The notes under the pieces were generated by a model. That model saw nothing but the letters and a program-made list of their open reading frames with translations. It searched no databases and was not told the origin of the DNA. Positions 33,734-40,984 of a stretch of 64,000 bases of DNA are shown piece by piece. This DNA is from Dongia_B sp035539075 (GTDB lineage: Bacteria > Pseudomonadota > Alphaproteobacteria > Dongiales > Dongiaceae): contig DATLJB010000125.1 in assembly GCA_035539075.1 (NCBI GenBank), positions 1 to 64,000 of the forward strand. The letters run 5' to 3'. Numbering within the stretch: position 1 is the stretch's first letter; every line of letters begins with the position of its first letter. The position numbers and the translations under genes are program-made.

Positions 33734-33765
33734 GCCCGCCGTCATTTCGTTGACGGCGGGCTTTT
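33734..33765 (+). terminator. Rho-independent terminator of the sugar-acid operon
   Basis: GCCCGCCGTCA (33734-33744) pairs perfectly with TGACGGCGGGC (33751-33761) around a 6-nt loop, followed by TTTT. A-rich sequence precedes it, so it might also work in the reverse direction. It closes the GntR-controlled operon. Confidence 0.9.
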
Positions 33766-33856
33766 CATTATTTCCGGATCGAGCCGCAGCGGCGGCGATT
33801 GACAATGCGAAAGCATCTCGCTTAGCCTCGTTCGACAAAATGAGGAGCCTTCCAAC

Positions 33857-33904
33857 ATGAAAACAGTCATTGTCGTCGTAGGGAGTTGGCGCATGGTCCG
33901 GTAG
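33857..33904 (+). CDS. 15-residue Val/Ile-rich leader peptide upstream of the MFS gene
   Basis: ATG at 33857, stop TAG at 33902-33904, giving MKTVIVVVGSWRMVR. GAGGAG at 33842-33847, 9 nt before the ATG, is an excellent ribosome site for so short a frame. Codons 4-8 are Val-Ile-Val-Val-Val. Codons 11-13 overlap the 5' arm of a long-range hairpin (33888-33895). A terminator follows at 33929-33957. This is the build of a transcription-attenuation leader. What makes the ribosome pause, shortage of charged Val/Ile tRNA or a ribosome-binding drug, cannot be told from sequence. Confidence 0.75.
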   Translation: MKTVIVVVGSWRMVR

Positions 33905-33957
33905 CGGCACCAAGCCGACACCGCATGCGCCCCCGACAACGTCGGGGGCTTTTTTTT
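33888..33957 (+). promoter_or_regulatory. attenuator: mutually exclusive antiterminator and terminator hairpins
   Basis: Antiterminator: GGCGCATG (33888-33895, in the leader-peptide codons) pairs with CATGCGCC (33924-33931), with a small CGGC/GCCG hairpin inside the loop. Terminator: GCCCCCGAC (33929-33937) pairs with GTCGGGGGC (33941-33949), loop of 3, followed by T8. Bases 33929-33931 belong to both, so only one structure can form. A ribosome finishing the peptide covers 33888-33895 and lets the terminator form; a ribosome stalled early in the Val/Ile run frees it for antitermination. The controlled gene starts at 33984. Confidence 0.8.
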
Positions 33958-33983
33958 GCCCTGAACGATCCCTTCCCAATGAG

Positions 33984-35192
33984 ATGCCGAGTGAGATGCA
34001 GATGACTTCCGAAGAGCCGCCGTCCAGACTAGCCCTCTTGATCCTGTTATGTGCGCTTTCGGTGATGCCGGTGAACCTGATCCTGCCGTCCTTGCCGAAT
34101 ATCGCCCGGGACCTCCATAGCGATTACGCGCTCGTCAGTCTTTTACTGGCGGGATACGCCGCCGTTGCCGCTGCGCTGGAACTGGCCATGGGACCATTGT
34201 CGGATCGTTTCGGCCGACGTCGCGTGGTGTTGTTCAGCCTCTCCGCTTTCCTGGTCGGGTCGGTGGGCTGTGCGCTGGCGACGAATATCTGGGTCCTGTT
34301 GGCCTTCCGCCTGTTACAGGCCGTCATCTCATCCTGTTACCCGGTGTCGATGGCTGCGATCAGGGATACCGCTGCCAGGGAGCAGGCGGCGGGGCGGATC
34401 GGCTACGCGGCGATGGCATCGGCATTGGCACCGATGCTGGCGCCGGTCCTGGGCGGCCTGCTCGATGAAACCTGCGGCTGGCGCGGCAGTTTCTGGGTCT
34501 TCGCTCTGCTGGCCATTGTCCTGTTGGCCTTGTGCTGGAGTGGCCTGGCCGAGACCAACCAGCGCAGGTCGGAATCGATCCGCCAACAGATGCGGGCCTA
34601 TCCAGCATTGTTCGGTGCCCGCCGTTTCTGGGCCTATGCACTCTGCATGGCCTTCTCGACGGGCACATTCTATGCCTTCCTCGCCGGTGCGCCGCTGGCG
34701 GCCAAAGCTGTGTTCGGTCTGCCGCCGGCGACACTTGGCCTCTACATGGGCATGATCACAGCCGGTTTCATGCTCGGCAGTTTTCTATCCGGTCGTTTTG
34801 CCCGCCGGTATCCGCTGACCCGGACGATGCTCGCCGGCCGCTTTGCCGCTTGTGCCGGTCCAGCGATCGGGCTCGTATTGTTCCTCGCCGATATTCGGCA
34901 TCCGATGGCTTTGTTCGGCCCCTGCATCTTGGTCGGCATCGGCAACGGCCTGACAAATCCCAGCGCCCATGCCGGCGTGCTCTCGGTAAAGCCGGATCTC
35001 GCGGGCAGCGCTTCCGGCCTGGCCGGTGCGATGACCATTGCTGGCGGCGCGACACTGTCCTCGATCACCGGCGCTGTGCTGACGGAGAAAAACGTCGCCG
35101 TCGCGATGTTTTGCATGATGCAGCTCTCCGCTTTTCTGGCGCTGCTCGCGGCCTCCTATGTGCGCCTGCTGGACAGGCGGGAGAGGCAATGA
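33984..35192 (+). CDS. MFS drug/metabolite exporter, Bcr/CflA type
   Basis: The 402-residue protein should have 12 membrane helices. The MFS motif-A loop after helix 2 is GPLSDRFGRRRVVL, and the helix 4-5 region has the antiporter-type APMLAPVLGGLLDETCGWRGSFWVFALLA pattern seen in Bcr/CflA drug-proton antiporters. Starts at 33984, 33996 and 34002 are all in frame and none has a strong ribosome site. The gene is 26 nt after the attenuator T-tract, so its transcription is probably set by the leader peptide. Substrate unknown: drug, amino acid or peptide are all possible for this family. A bidirectional terminator follows. Confidence 0.9.
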   Translation: MPSEMQMTSEEPPSRLALLILLCALSVMPVNLILPSLPNIARDLHSDYALVSLLLAGYAAVAAALELAMGPLSDRFGRRRVVLFSLSAFLVGSVGCALATNIWVLLAFRLLQAVISSCYPVSMAAIRDTAAREQAAGRIGYAAMASALAPMLAPVLGGLLDETCGWRGSFWVFALLAIVLLALCWSGLAETNQRRSESIRQQMRAYPALFGARRFWAYALCMAFSTGTFYAFLAGAPLAAKAVFGLPPATLGLYMGMITAGFMLGSFLSGRFARRYPLTRTMLAGRFAACAGPAIGLVLFLADIRHPMALFGPCILVGIGNGLTNPSAHAGVLSVKPDLAGSASGLAGAMTIAGGATLSSITGAVLTEKNVAVAMFCMMQLSAFLALLAASYVRLLDRRERQ

Positions 35193-35198
35193 CAAGAC

Positions 35199-35234
35199 AA
35201 AGGCCCGCTATCACCTCATCGATAGCGGGCCTTT
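35199..35234. terminator. bidirectional terminator between convergent MFS and peroxiredoxin genes
   Basis: AAAGGCCCGCTATC (35199-35212) and GATAGCGGGCCTTT (35221-35234) form a 14-bp stem with an 8-nt loop. The A/T ends give a short U-tract in either direction. Stops of the two convergent genes lie just outside (35192 and 35247). Confidence 0.88.
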
Positions 35235-35246
35235 CCCAGTTAGGGA

Positions 35247-35924
35247 TCAAGCCGCGACGGCGGCGAGCTGCTTCAGGACCGGCAGCAATTCCTCGGGATC
35301 CGGGCGGCGGGTGTAGTCCGGATTGACTTCGCGATAAGCGATGACGCCGTCCTGGCCGATCACGAAACGCGCCGGCATCGGCAGGGTCCAGCTGGGATCG
35401 CCATTGACTACGGCGAGGTCATTCTTGAAGACATCGCGATAGAGTTCGATCAGGTAGTCCGGCAGCTTGAAGCGCAGGCCGAAAGCGGCCGCCACTTCAT
35501 TGCCCGGATCGGACACAATCGGAAAGCTCACCTTGTTCTCGCGTGCCGAGCGGCGGCTGTTGACCGGGGCCTGGGGCGAGACGGCGACCAGCTTTGCGCC
35601 ATATTTTTCCAGCTCCGGCAGGCTTGCCTGCAACGCCTGCAGGTCCATGTTGCAATAGGGGCACCAGACGCCGCGATAGAAGGTGACGACCAGCGGGCCC
35701 TGGGCCAGCAGTTCGGCCGAGGAGACGGTATGGCCCTCGGCATCCTTCAGCGTGAAGGTCGGTGCCTTGTCGCCGGCTTGCGCCGCGCGGTCGGCCTGGC
35801 CGCTGGCGATCAGTTCGTCGGTGGCCCGGTGCATCGGCTCGTGGATCCAGGCGGGGGCATTGTACGGGGCGCCGCCGGCTTCGAAATTGGTGCGGAAAGC
35901 GTCGAGTTTATCCTGCAGTGACAT
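35247..35924 (-). CDS. peroxiredoxin-like AhpC/TSA-family thiol oxidoreductase
   Basis: The 225-residue thioredoxin-fold protein has the active site FYRGVWCPYCNMDLQALQ, a CPYC pair (Cys88 and Cys91) as in the PRX-like2/AhpC-related group. APTFTLKDAEGHTVS, the usual entry to the domain, is near residue 54. ATG 35924 has GGAGG 5 nt upstream; the ATG at 35936 lies inside that ribosome site. It probably reduces peroxides or acts as a disulfide reductase in the cytoplasm. Divergent from a LysR gene 165 bp away, suggesting control by that regulator. Confidence 0.88.
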   Translation of the reverse strand: MSLQDKLDAFRTNFEAGGAPYNAPAWIHEPMHRATDELIASGQADRAAQAGDKAPTFTLKDAEGHTVSSAELLAQGPLVVTFYRGVWCPYCNMDLQALQASLPELEKYGAKLVAVSPQAPVNSRRSARENKVSFPIVSDPGNEVAAAFGLRFKLPDYLIELYRDVFKNDLAVVNGDPSWTLPMPARFVIGQDGVIAYREVNPDYTRRPDPEELLPVLKQLAAVAA

Positions 35925-36067
35925 GAGAGCCTCCATGGCTTGAGCGGTTTGCTCGGGGTGAGCGGTGAACTGCCGCGAAGCCGGTGTTTTGGGGTGGATC
36001 AGGCTTCGTTGAACAAAAGGTCGCTCATTCCTGGTGGTTGAGGTAGGGAGGCTGAGGCGATATTATC

Positions 36068-36084
36068 TATTCCAAGGAGGAATA
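36068..36084 (+). promoter_or_regulatory. inverted repeat around the LysR ribosome-binding site
   Basis: TATTCC (36068-36073) and GGAATA (36079-36084) are inverted repeats separated by AAGGA. The ribosome site AAGGAGG (36074-36080) thus lies in the loop and right arm, just before the ATG at 36090. It may be an operator or an RNA hairpin that limits translation of the regulator. Confidence 0.4.
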
Positions 36085-36089
36085 TTGAT

Positions 36090-37076
36090 ATGGATCGTCT
36101 CGCGGCCATGGAAGCCTTCGTCCAGGTGGTGGAGGCCGGTTCCTTCTCGGCGGCGGCGCGGCTGCTGGGGGTTGGCCAGCCGGCGGTTTCCAAGACCGTC
36201 GCGCAACTGGAGGAACGGCTCGGCGTGCAATTGCTGCTGCGCTCGTCTCGCCGCCTGACCCCGACGGAAGCGGGCCAGACCTATTACGAGCACGCGCGCC
36301 GCTCGATCGAGGCGGCGGATGAAGCAGATCTCGCCGCCCGCGATATCAATAGCGGTCTCACCGGGCGATTACGATTCAGTGCGGCGGTGACTTTCGCGCG
36401 GCTGCAGATCGTGCCGCATCTCGGCGATTTCCTCGCCGATCATCCGGCTCTCGCCGTCGAGGCCGTGCTGGATGACCGCAATGTCGATCTGGTGGAAGAG
36501 GGGATCGATGTCGCCTTGCGTATGGGCAACCTCACCGACTCAACGCTGGTGGGGCGGCGGCTGGGGGCACTCCGGCGCGTCGTGGTCGCCACGCCGGCTT
36601 ATCTTGCGGCCCATGGCGAGCCCCGTCTACCGGCCGAACTTCCCAATCACCCTGCCATTGTCTATGCGCTTGCGGGCGGCGGCGGCAATTGGACCTTCAC
36701 GCGCAAGGAAGTGATCGGGAACAGCGCCTTGGACGGGAAAGGCATATCGAGTGGAAAGCAACGGGGCGCTGCGCAGAGAAGAGGAACGCTCGGCACCTCG
36801 GTCTCCGTTACCCTGCAGGACCGCCTGCGCTTCACGGCGGCCGAGGGGATGCGCGAGGCGGTCTTTGCCGGGCTCGGCCTTGCCGTCAGTTCGGAAGGCA
36901 TGTTCGAGCCGGAATTGTCGCAGGGCAAGGTCAAGGCTCTCCTCACCGACTGGCAGCTACCGCCGCTCGATCTCTGGGCGATCTTTCCGGCCGGACGGCG
37001 CGCCAGCGTCAAGGCCAGGCGTTTTGTCGACTTCGTCGAGGCGCGGCTGCGCAGGAGCGGCATTCTCCGGGACTGA
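36090..37076 (+). CDS. LysR-family transcriptional regulator
   Basis: The 328-residue regulator has an N-terminal wHTH (DRLAAMEAFVQVVEAGSFSAAARLLGVGQPAVSKTVAQLEERLGVQLLLRSSRRLTPTEAG) and a co-inducer domain from about 90. AAGGAGG precedes the ATG. Compared with the usual 300 residues it has an insertion of about 20 (IGNSALDGKGISSGKQRGAAQRRG, near 208-232), in a surface part of the effector domain. It is divergent from the peroxiredoxin gene, its most likely target. A Cys-based redox sensor like OxyR is not indicated, since the effector domain lacks the cysteine pair. Confidence 0.92.
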   Translation: MDRLAAMEAFVQVVEAGSFSAAARLLGVGQPAVSKTVAQLEERLGVQLLLRSSRRLTPTEAGQTYYEHARRSIEAADEADLAARDINSGLTGRLRFSAAVTFARLQIVPHLGDFLADHPALAVEAVLDDRNVDLVEEGIDVALRMGNLTDSTLVGRRLGALRRVVVATPAYLAAHGEPRLPAELPNHPAIVYALAGGGGNWTFTRKEVIGNSALDGKGISSGKQRGAAQRRGTLGTSVSVTLQDRLRFTAAEGMREAVFAGLGLAVSSEGMFEPELSQGKVKALLTDWQLPPLDLWAIFPAGRRASVKARRFVDFVEARLRRSGILRD

Positions 37077-37132
37077 TCCCGGCAGGCTGATCGCCCGCGG
37101 CTTCAAAGATGAGACAGGCGGGATGGGCGGCG

Positions 37133-38941
37133 CTAGCGTAACCCGACCGCCCGCATGTCGCTCAGCAAGGCCGTCATGACCTCGGGATCGGCATAGGGCC
37201 GGTTGCGGGCCCAGTCGTCGATGCTGAACTGGGGATCGAGATGCATCAACTCGGCAGCCGATATGCGCGCCTTGTCGGGCCGGCCGAGACGCGCATAGGC
37301 GATGGCGAGGCAGAGATGCGCGCGGGCATAATCGGGGTGATGGGCGACGACGCCGAGAACCAGCTTGCAGGCTTCCTCGGCGCGGCCGGTGACGCAGAGG
37401 GTGAGGGCGAGATTGCTGGCGATCCAGGCCGGGAAATGCTGGCTCAGCCACATGGCGCGGCGATAGGCGATGATCGCTTCCTCATAGCGCCCCACGGTGT
37501 CGTAGATATTGCCGAGATAGGCTGCCAATTCGCTGCTGCGCGGCGACAGACGGGCAGCTTTTTCCATGGCGGCGACGGCCGCGGCATCATTGCGCTGGTG
37601 CAGTTCGATATAGGCTTGCAGCGCCAGGCATTCCGGGTGATCGCAATGCAGTGCCATCGCGTGCTGGTATAGCGCCTGGGCTTCGGCGAAGGCGGACGCC
37701 TCATCCTCCGCCCAGCCAAGCCTGATCTCATCGAGATGGCAGAAGGCGAGGGCGACGATGGCGCTGATATAATGCGGATCCTGGCGCAGGGCTTCGGTAT
37801 AGCAGCGGCATGCCTCGCGATGGCCGTGCCGGGTGAAGCGGCGCTCCAGGTCGTGGCCGCGCTGGAACATCTCCCAGGCGCGGATATTCGTCGTGCCGCC
37901 GCTCCAGAGCTGCGCCTGCTCGCCCTCCGTCAAGGTAACCTGCAGCGCCGTCACCACCTGGCGGGCGATCACTTCATGGGCGTCGAAAGACTGGTCGATG
38001 CGATAATCGATGCGATCGGCCCAGATCGCGTTGCCGCTGCTGGCCTCGCTCAGATGTGCGACGATGCGGATGCCGGCCGGGGCGAGACGGATGCTGCCGC
38101 CCAGACGGTAGCGCCGCACCAGGCCGCTGGTCTGCGGTGCACTCGGATCCATTACCATCTGCCGCACGACCAGGGAGGTGCCAAGGCTCGTCAGCATGGC
38201 GAGAATCTCGTCGCTGAGGCCTTCGGCAAACAGCTTGTCTTCCGGGCTGCCGCCGACAGCGCGAAACGGCTCGATTTCCACCACCGGCTTGACCGGCAGC
38301 CGGTCGGCCATCACCGGGCCGAGGGCCTGATCCTCGGTGAGACCGTCATCGACCTGCTTCGCGGGGCTGGTGCGCCGGGTGCCGAAGGGCTCTGCCGGCT
38401 CGGCGCCCGGCCGTTCGCTGACCGCATAGACCCGCACCGCCTCGGCGATATTCTTGAGGTTGTGGTCGCCGAGATCCTCGAAGGACACATTGGGTTGCCG
38501 GCCGACGGCTTCGCGCACCGCGGCGGAAGCAAGGATGCCGCCGGGCTGGGCGATCGCCTGCAGCCGCGAGGCGACGTTGACGGCATCGCCCAGCACGTCG
38601 CTGCCATGTTCGTAGATATCGCCGATGCCGATGCCGATGCGATATTGCACCTGCATGATCTCATCCATGGCGTCGTTGCGGCTGGCGAGGCGGCGCTGGA
38701 TTTCCACCGCGGCCTCGACGGCTTCGAGGCCGCTCGGCATCAAGGCGAGGAAGAAGTCGCCCGGCGTGCCGACGATGGAGCCGTTGAAGGCCTCGATGAC
38801 CTCGGTCAGCACCGCGCGGCATTCGAACAGCGCCGTCACGGCTGCACTGGCATTTTCCCGCATGCGCTGGGTGAAGCCGACGGCATCGGCTGCCAGAACA
38901 GTGGCGAGATGACGCCTTATATCCGCGGCGGCAGGCGACAT
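37133..38941 (-). CDS. class III adenylate cyclase domain protein with TolB-like region and TPRs
   Basis: The 602-residue protein starts at ATG 38941 (MSPAAADIRRHLATVLAADAVGFTQRM), as is usual for this family. Residues 10-170 form a class III nucleotidyl cyclase domain: ADAVGF with a metal-binding Asp, then GTPGDFFLAL with the second Asp, and RIGIGIGDIYEHGSDVLGDAVNVASRL. A TolB/FlgO-like part (about 220-370) follows, then TPR repeats (about 390-590). Such cyclases are common in alphaproteobacteria with many copies. It likely makes cAMP in the cytoplasm, with the TPRs receiving a signal. There is no visible operon partner. Confidence 0.9.
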   Translation of the reverse strand: MSPAAADIRRHLATVLAADAVGFTQRMRENASAAVTALFECRAVLTEVIEAFNGSIVGTPGDFFLALMPSGLEAVEAAVEIQRRLASRNDAMDEIMQVQYRIGIGIGDIYEHGSDVLGDAVNVASRLQAIAQPGGILASAAVREAVGRQPNVSFEDLGDHNLKNIAEAVRVYAVSERPGAEPAEPFGTRRTSPAKQVDDGLTEDQALGPVMADRLPVKPVVEIEPFRAVGGSPEDKLFAEGLSDEILAMLTSLGTSLVVRQMVMDPSAPQTSGLVRRYRLGGSIRLAPAGIRIVAHLSEASSGNAIWADRIDYRIDQSFDAHEVIARQVVTALQVTLTEGEQAQLWSGGTTNIRAWEMFQRGHDLERRFTRHGHREACRCYTEALRQDPHYISAIVALAFCHLDEIRLGWAEDEASAFAEAQALYQHAMALHCDHPECLALQAYIELHQRNDAAAVAAMEKAARLSPRSSELAAYLGNIYDTVGRYEEAIIAYRRAMWLSQHFPAWIASNLALTLCVTGRAEEACKLVLGVVAHHPDYARAHLCLAIAYARLGRPDKARISAAELMHLDPQFSIDDWARNRPYADPEVMTALLSDMRAVGLR

Positions 38942-39054
38942 TGCCCTGATCCTCCGGCGCCACACATGGCTTTGCGCGAAAGCGGCCGCGCCACCCGAAG
39001 GGATGGGGCGAACGTCATCCGTCAGTGGCTCTCCGCGATCACGCATCTTGTCAC

Positions 39055-39399
39055 TTATTTGCCGCAACCGAAAATGATTGCGTCGCCCAGTTCCTCATGA
39101 AAGTGATGCGGCTGCGTGTTGTTGTGGAATCTCGCCAGGTAGCCCAGCAGGTCGGCCTGCGTTTGCACCTCTTGCGGCGGCTGCGGCACCAGGATGTTGA
39201 TGCTGTTATTGTCGGCGGGATCAAGGATGATCTGGTTGATCGGCGTCGCAAAAATCTCTTCGAAGACGCGTTTCAATTCAACCCCGTCAGCATCCGTCAG
39301 CCTGCCGCCCGGCTGCTGCAAGACCTTGAACCAGGCCGCGACGATGGCCTGGCCGACTTCCCACGGTTCCCTATTGGCTCGCAAAATAGCCCGCGCCAC
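39055..39399 (-). CDS. 114-residue protein ending in Gly-Cys-Gly-Lys, possible RiPP (TOMM-type) precursor
   Basis: The GTG start at 39399 is preceded by GGGAGG at 7 nt, so translation is well supported. The protein is soluble and helical in its first half (WEVGQAIVAAWFKVLQQPGG, LKRVFEEIFATPINQIILDPADNN) and ends in FHEELGDAIIFGCGK. The size, the acidic leader-like body and the Gly-rich tail with a single late Cys recall the two-chain TOMM precursor group (BMA_0021/BMA_0022 type). I can only compare from memory and the match is uncertain. It is divergent from a YcaO gene 252 bp away, which is what raises the possibility. A plain conserved hypothetical is the alternative. Confidence 0.55.
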   Translation of the reverse strand: MARAILRANREPWEVGQAIVAAWFKVLQQPGGRLTDADGVELKRVFEEIFATPINQIILDPADNNSINILVPQPPQEVQTQADLLGYLARFHNNTQPHHFHEELGDAIIFGCGK

Positions 39400-39576
39400 G
39401 TCAGCCTCCCAGCAGCTTCCGGTTTAAAAGACTAGTGTCATCCCCAAAATACCGGAAGCTCAGGCATATCCCCATGGCTCACGGTCGTACTGTCGGGCCG
39501 ATGGTGGACCCGTGACTTGTCGCCGATATGCTACGATAACATTGATAAGTATGTTGCGCCACGGTGAGAGGCATTA

Positions 39577-39663
39577 ATGATTCCGGTCTGGCTCATCGGC
39601 AAGCCGCTGTCGCCATCACCCAGTCGGGTGATGTCCACACACGCTGATCCATGGGTTGCATGA
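39577..39663 (+). CDS. 28-codon ORF translationally coupled to the YcaO gene
   Basis: ATG 39577 follows GAGAGG by 4 nt, and its TGA (39661-39663) overlaps an in-frame ATG of the YcaO gene (ATGA at 39660). The peptide begins MIPVWLIGKPLSPSPSRV and continues with Met-Ser-Thr-His; it has six Ser/Thr and no Cys. It may simply deliver ribosomes to the YcaO gene, which has no ribosome site of its own. A Ser/Thr-rich peptide right before a YcaO cyclodehydratase could also be a substrate. Short length keeps confidence low. Confidence 0.4.
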   Translation: MIPVWLIGKPLSPSPSRVMSTHADPWVA

Positions 39664-40871
39664 TTTCCGCTCCTCACCCTGATCAGATACATCTCCTGCC
39701 GACCGCGCCCGGCTGTCCGTTGATGGTCGCGGCGGGGCGCGTGCCCAATCTGCAAGCTGCGGATCTGACGCGGCGTTTTGCTTCCGGCTGGGGGACGACC
39801 AAGGAGGCCGCCGTTGAGAATTGCGCGCGCGAGATCGCAGAACGCGTCGCCGCCCAGGTTAGCGGTGACGAAGTCTTGCGGCATGGATGCGCCGACGCCT
39901 TGGACGGCCTGGTCGTGACGCCGCCGCAGCTCATGCTCATCGACGACGCGCAGCATCTGACGGAGGCGCGCGCGGAAAGCGATGTGCCGTCAGCGAAGTG
40001 GGATGCGGCGACCAGCATCGATTGGCTGGCGGCAGATGCCGGTCTTGGCATGGCCAGGGCCTGGGTTCCCGCCGGCCTGTGCTTCCTCGGTCATGCCAGG
40101 GATCGTATTGCGGGGCTGTCGGCGGCGGATAGCAACGGGCTTGCGGCGGGCAATACGCGCGAAGACGCAGCCGTCCGAGCCTTTCTCGAGCTGGTGGAGC
40201 GCGATGCGGTGGCGATCTGGTGGTACAATCGCCTGCGCCGGCCACAACTCGATCCAGCCGATCTCGAAGACCCTTTGATCCTTGCCTATGCCGGCTGGAC
40301 AGTTCAGCGCGGCCGCCCGCTGTCTCTGCTCGATCTCACGCACGATCTTGGCCTGCCGGTTATTGCGGCGGTCAGCGATGACGGGCAGGGCCGCCGCATT
40401 GCCCTCGGCTTCGGCGCCGGCTGCGATGCCGCAACGGCAGCCCGGCACGCGATCGGTGAGCTAACCCAATTCGACTGCAATATCGACTTGATCGAACAGC
40501 GCGCCGGGCGCCACGGCGAAGCGGGGCTGGCGCCAGAGGTGCGCCGCCTGCTGCGGTGGTGGCGCGAGGCGACGATTGGGGACCATCCGCATCTCGCCGG
40601 AACCTCAGTCGCCGCGCCGCCCGGTTGCCATGCGGTGCTCGACCTCGCGGCCTGCCACGATATCTGCCGGCGACATGAATTAACTTTTCTTGCCGTCGAT
40701 CTCACGCGACCGGTCCTTGGCGTGCCCGTGGTGCGCGTCCTGGTGCCGGGTCTGCGACCAATGGCGCCGCGTTTCGCGGCCGGCCGTCTTTACGATGTGC
40801 CGGTGCAACTGAATTGGCTGCCGCAGGCATTGCGGCGGCAAGACCTCAATCGCCAGCCGATGGTGTTTTGA
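39660..40871 (+). CDS. YcaO-domain protein (azoline-forming cyclodehydratase-like)
   Basis: The 403-residue protein is almost wholly a YcaO domain. The ATP-binding signatures are visible: SNGLAAGNTREDAAVRAFLELVERDAVAIWWYNRLRRPQ (about 155-195) and GFGAGCDAATAARHAIGELTQFDCN (about 250-275). The end, PGLRPMAPRFAAGRLYDVPVQLNW, matches the TOMM/SagD branch more than E. coli YcaO; the Pro-rich C-terminal tail of SagD proteins is lacking. YcaO enzymes activate peptide amides with ATP to make azolines, amidines or thioamides. No SagB/SagC partner or Ocin-ThiF gene is adjacent, so it is an unusually solitary one. Start 39660 chosen for coupling with the small ORF; ATG 39651 is possible. Confidence 0.85.
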   Translation: MISAPHPDQIHLLPTAPGCPLMVAAGRVPNLQAADLTRRFASGWGTTKEAAVENCAREIAERVAAQVSGDEVLRHGCADALDGLVVTPPQLMLIDDAQHLTEARAESDVPSAKWDAATSIDWLAADAGLGMARAWVPAGLCFLGHARDRIAGLSAADSNGLAAGNTREDAAVRAFLELVERDAVAIWWYNRLRRPQLDPADLEDPLILAYAGWTVQRGRPLSLLDLTHDLGLPVIAAVSDDGQGRRIALGFGAGCDAATAARHAIGELTQFDCNIDLIEQRAGRHGEAGLAPEVRRLLRWWREATIGDHPHLAGTSVAAPPGCHAVLDLAACHDICRRHELTFLAVDLTRPVLGVPVVRVLVPGLRPMAPRFAAGRLYDVPVQLNWLPQALRRQDLNRQPMVF

Positions 40872-40933
40872 CGCAAGCGGCGGCGTGGCTATGAAGGCCG
40901 CGACGATCCATGTATAGTCCCCGGCGCGGATTT

Positions 40934-40978
40934 GACGCTTGCTTTGGTTAGACGCTTACCCTGGTTAACGCTTTGGGG
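40934..40978. repeat. 17-bp tandem repeat (2.6 copies) before the subtilase gene
   Basis: GACGCTTGCTTTGGTTA (40934-40950) and GACGCTTACCCTGGTTA (40951-40967) are followed by the partial copy ACGCTTTGGGG. It fills most of the gap between the YcaO and S8 peptidase genes and ends in the peptidase ribosome site (GGGGGG, 40975-40980). Confidence 0.75.
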
Positions 40979-40984
40979 GGAACC

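Noticed and set aside
37133..38941. A quorum- or virulence-type TolB transporter assignment
   Set aside because: The TolB-like segment is part of a cyclase-TPR protein; there is no signal peptide or beta-propeller repeat.
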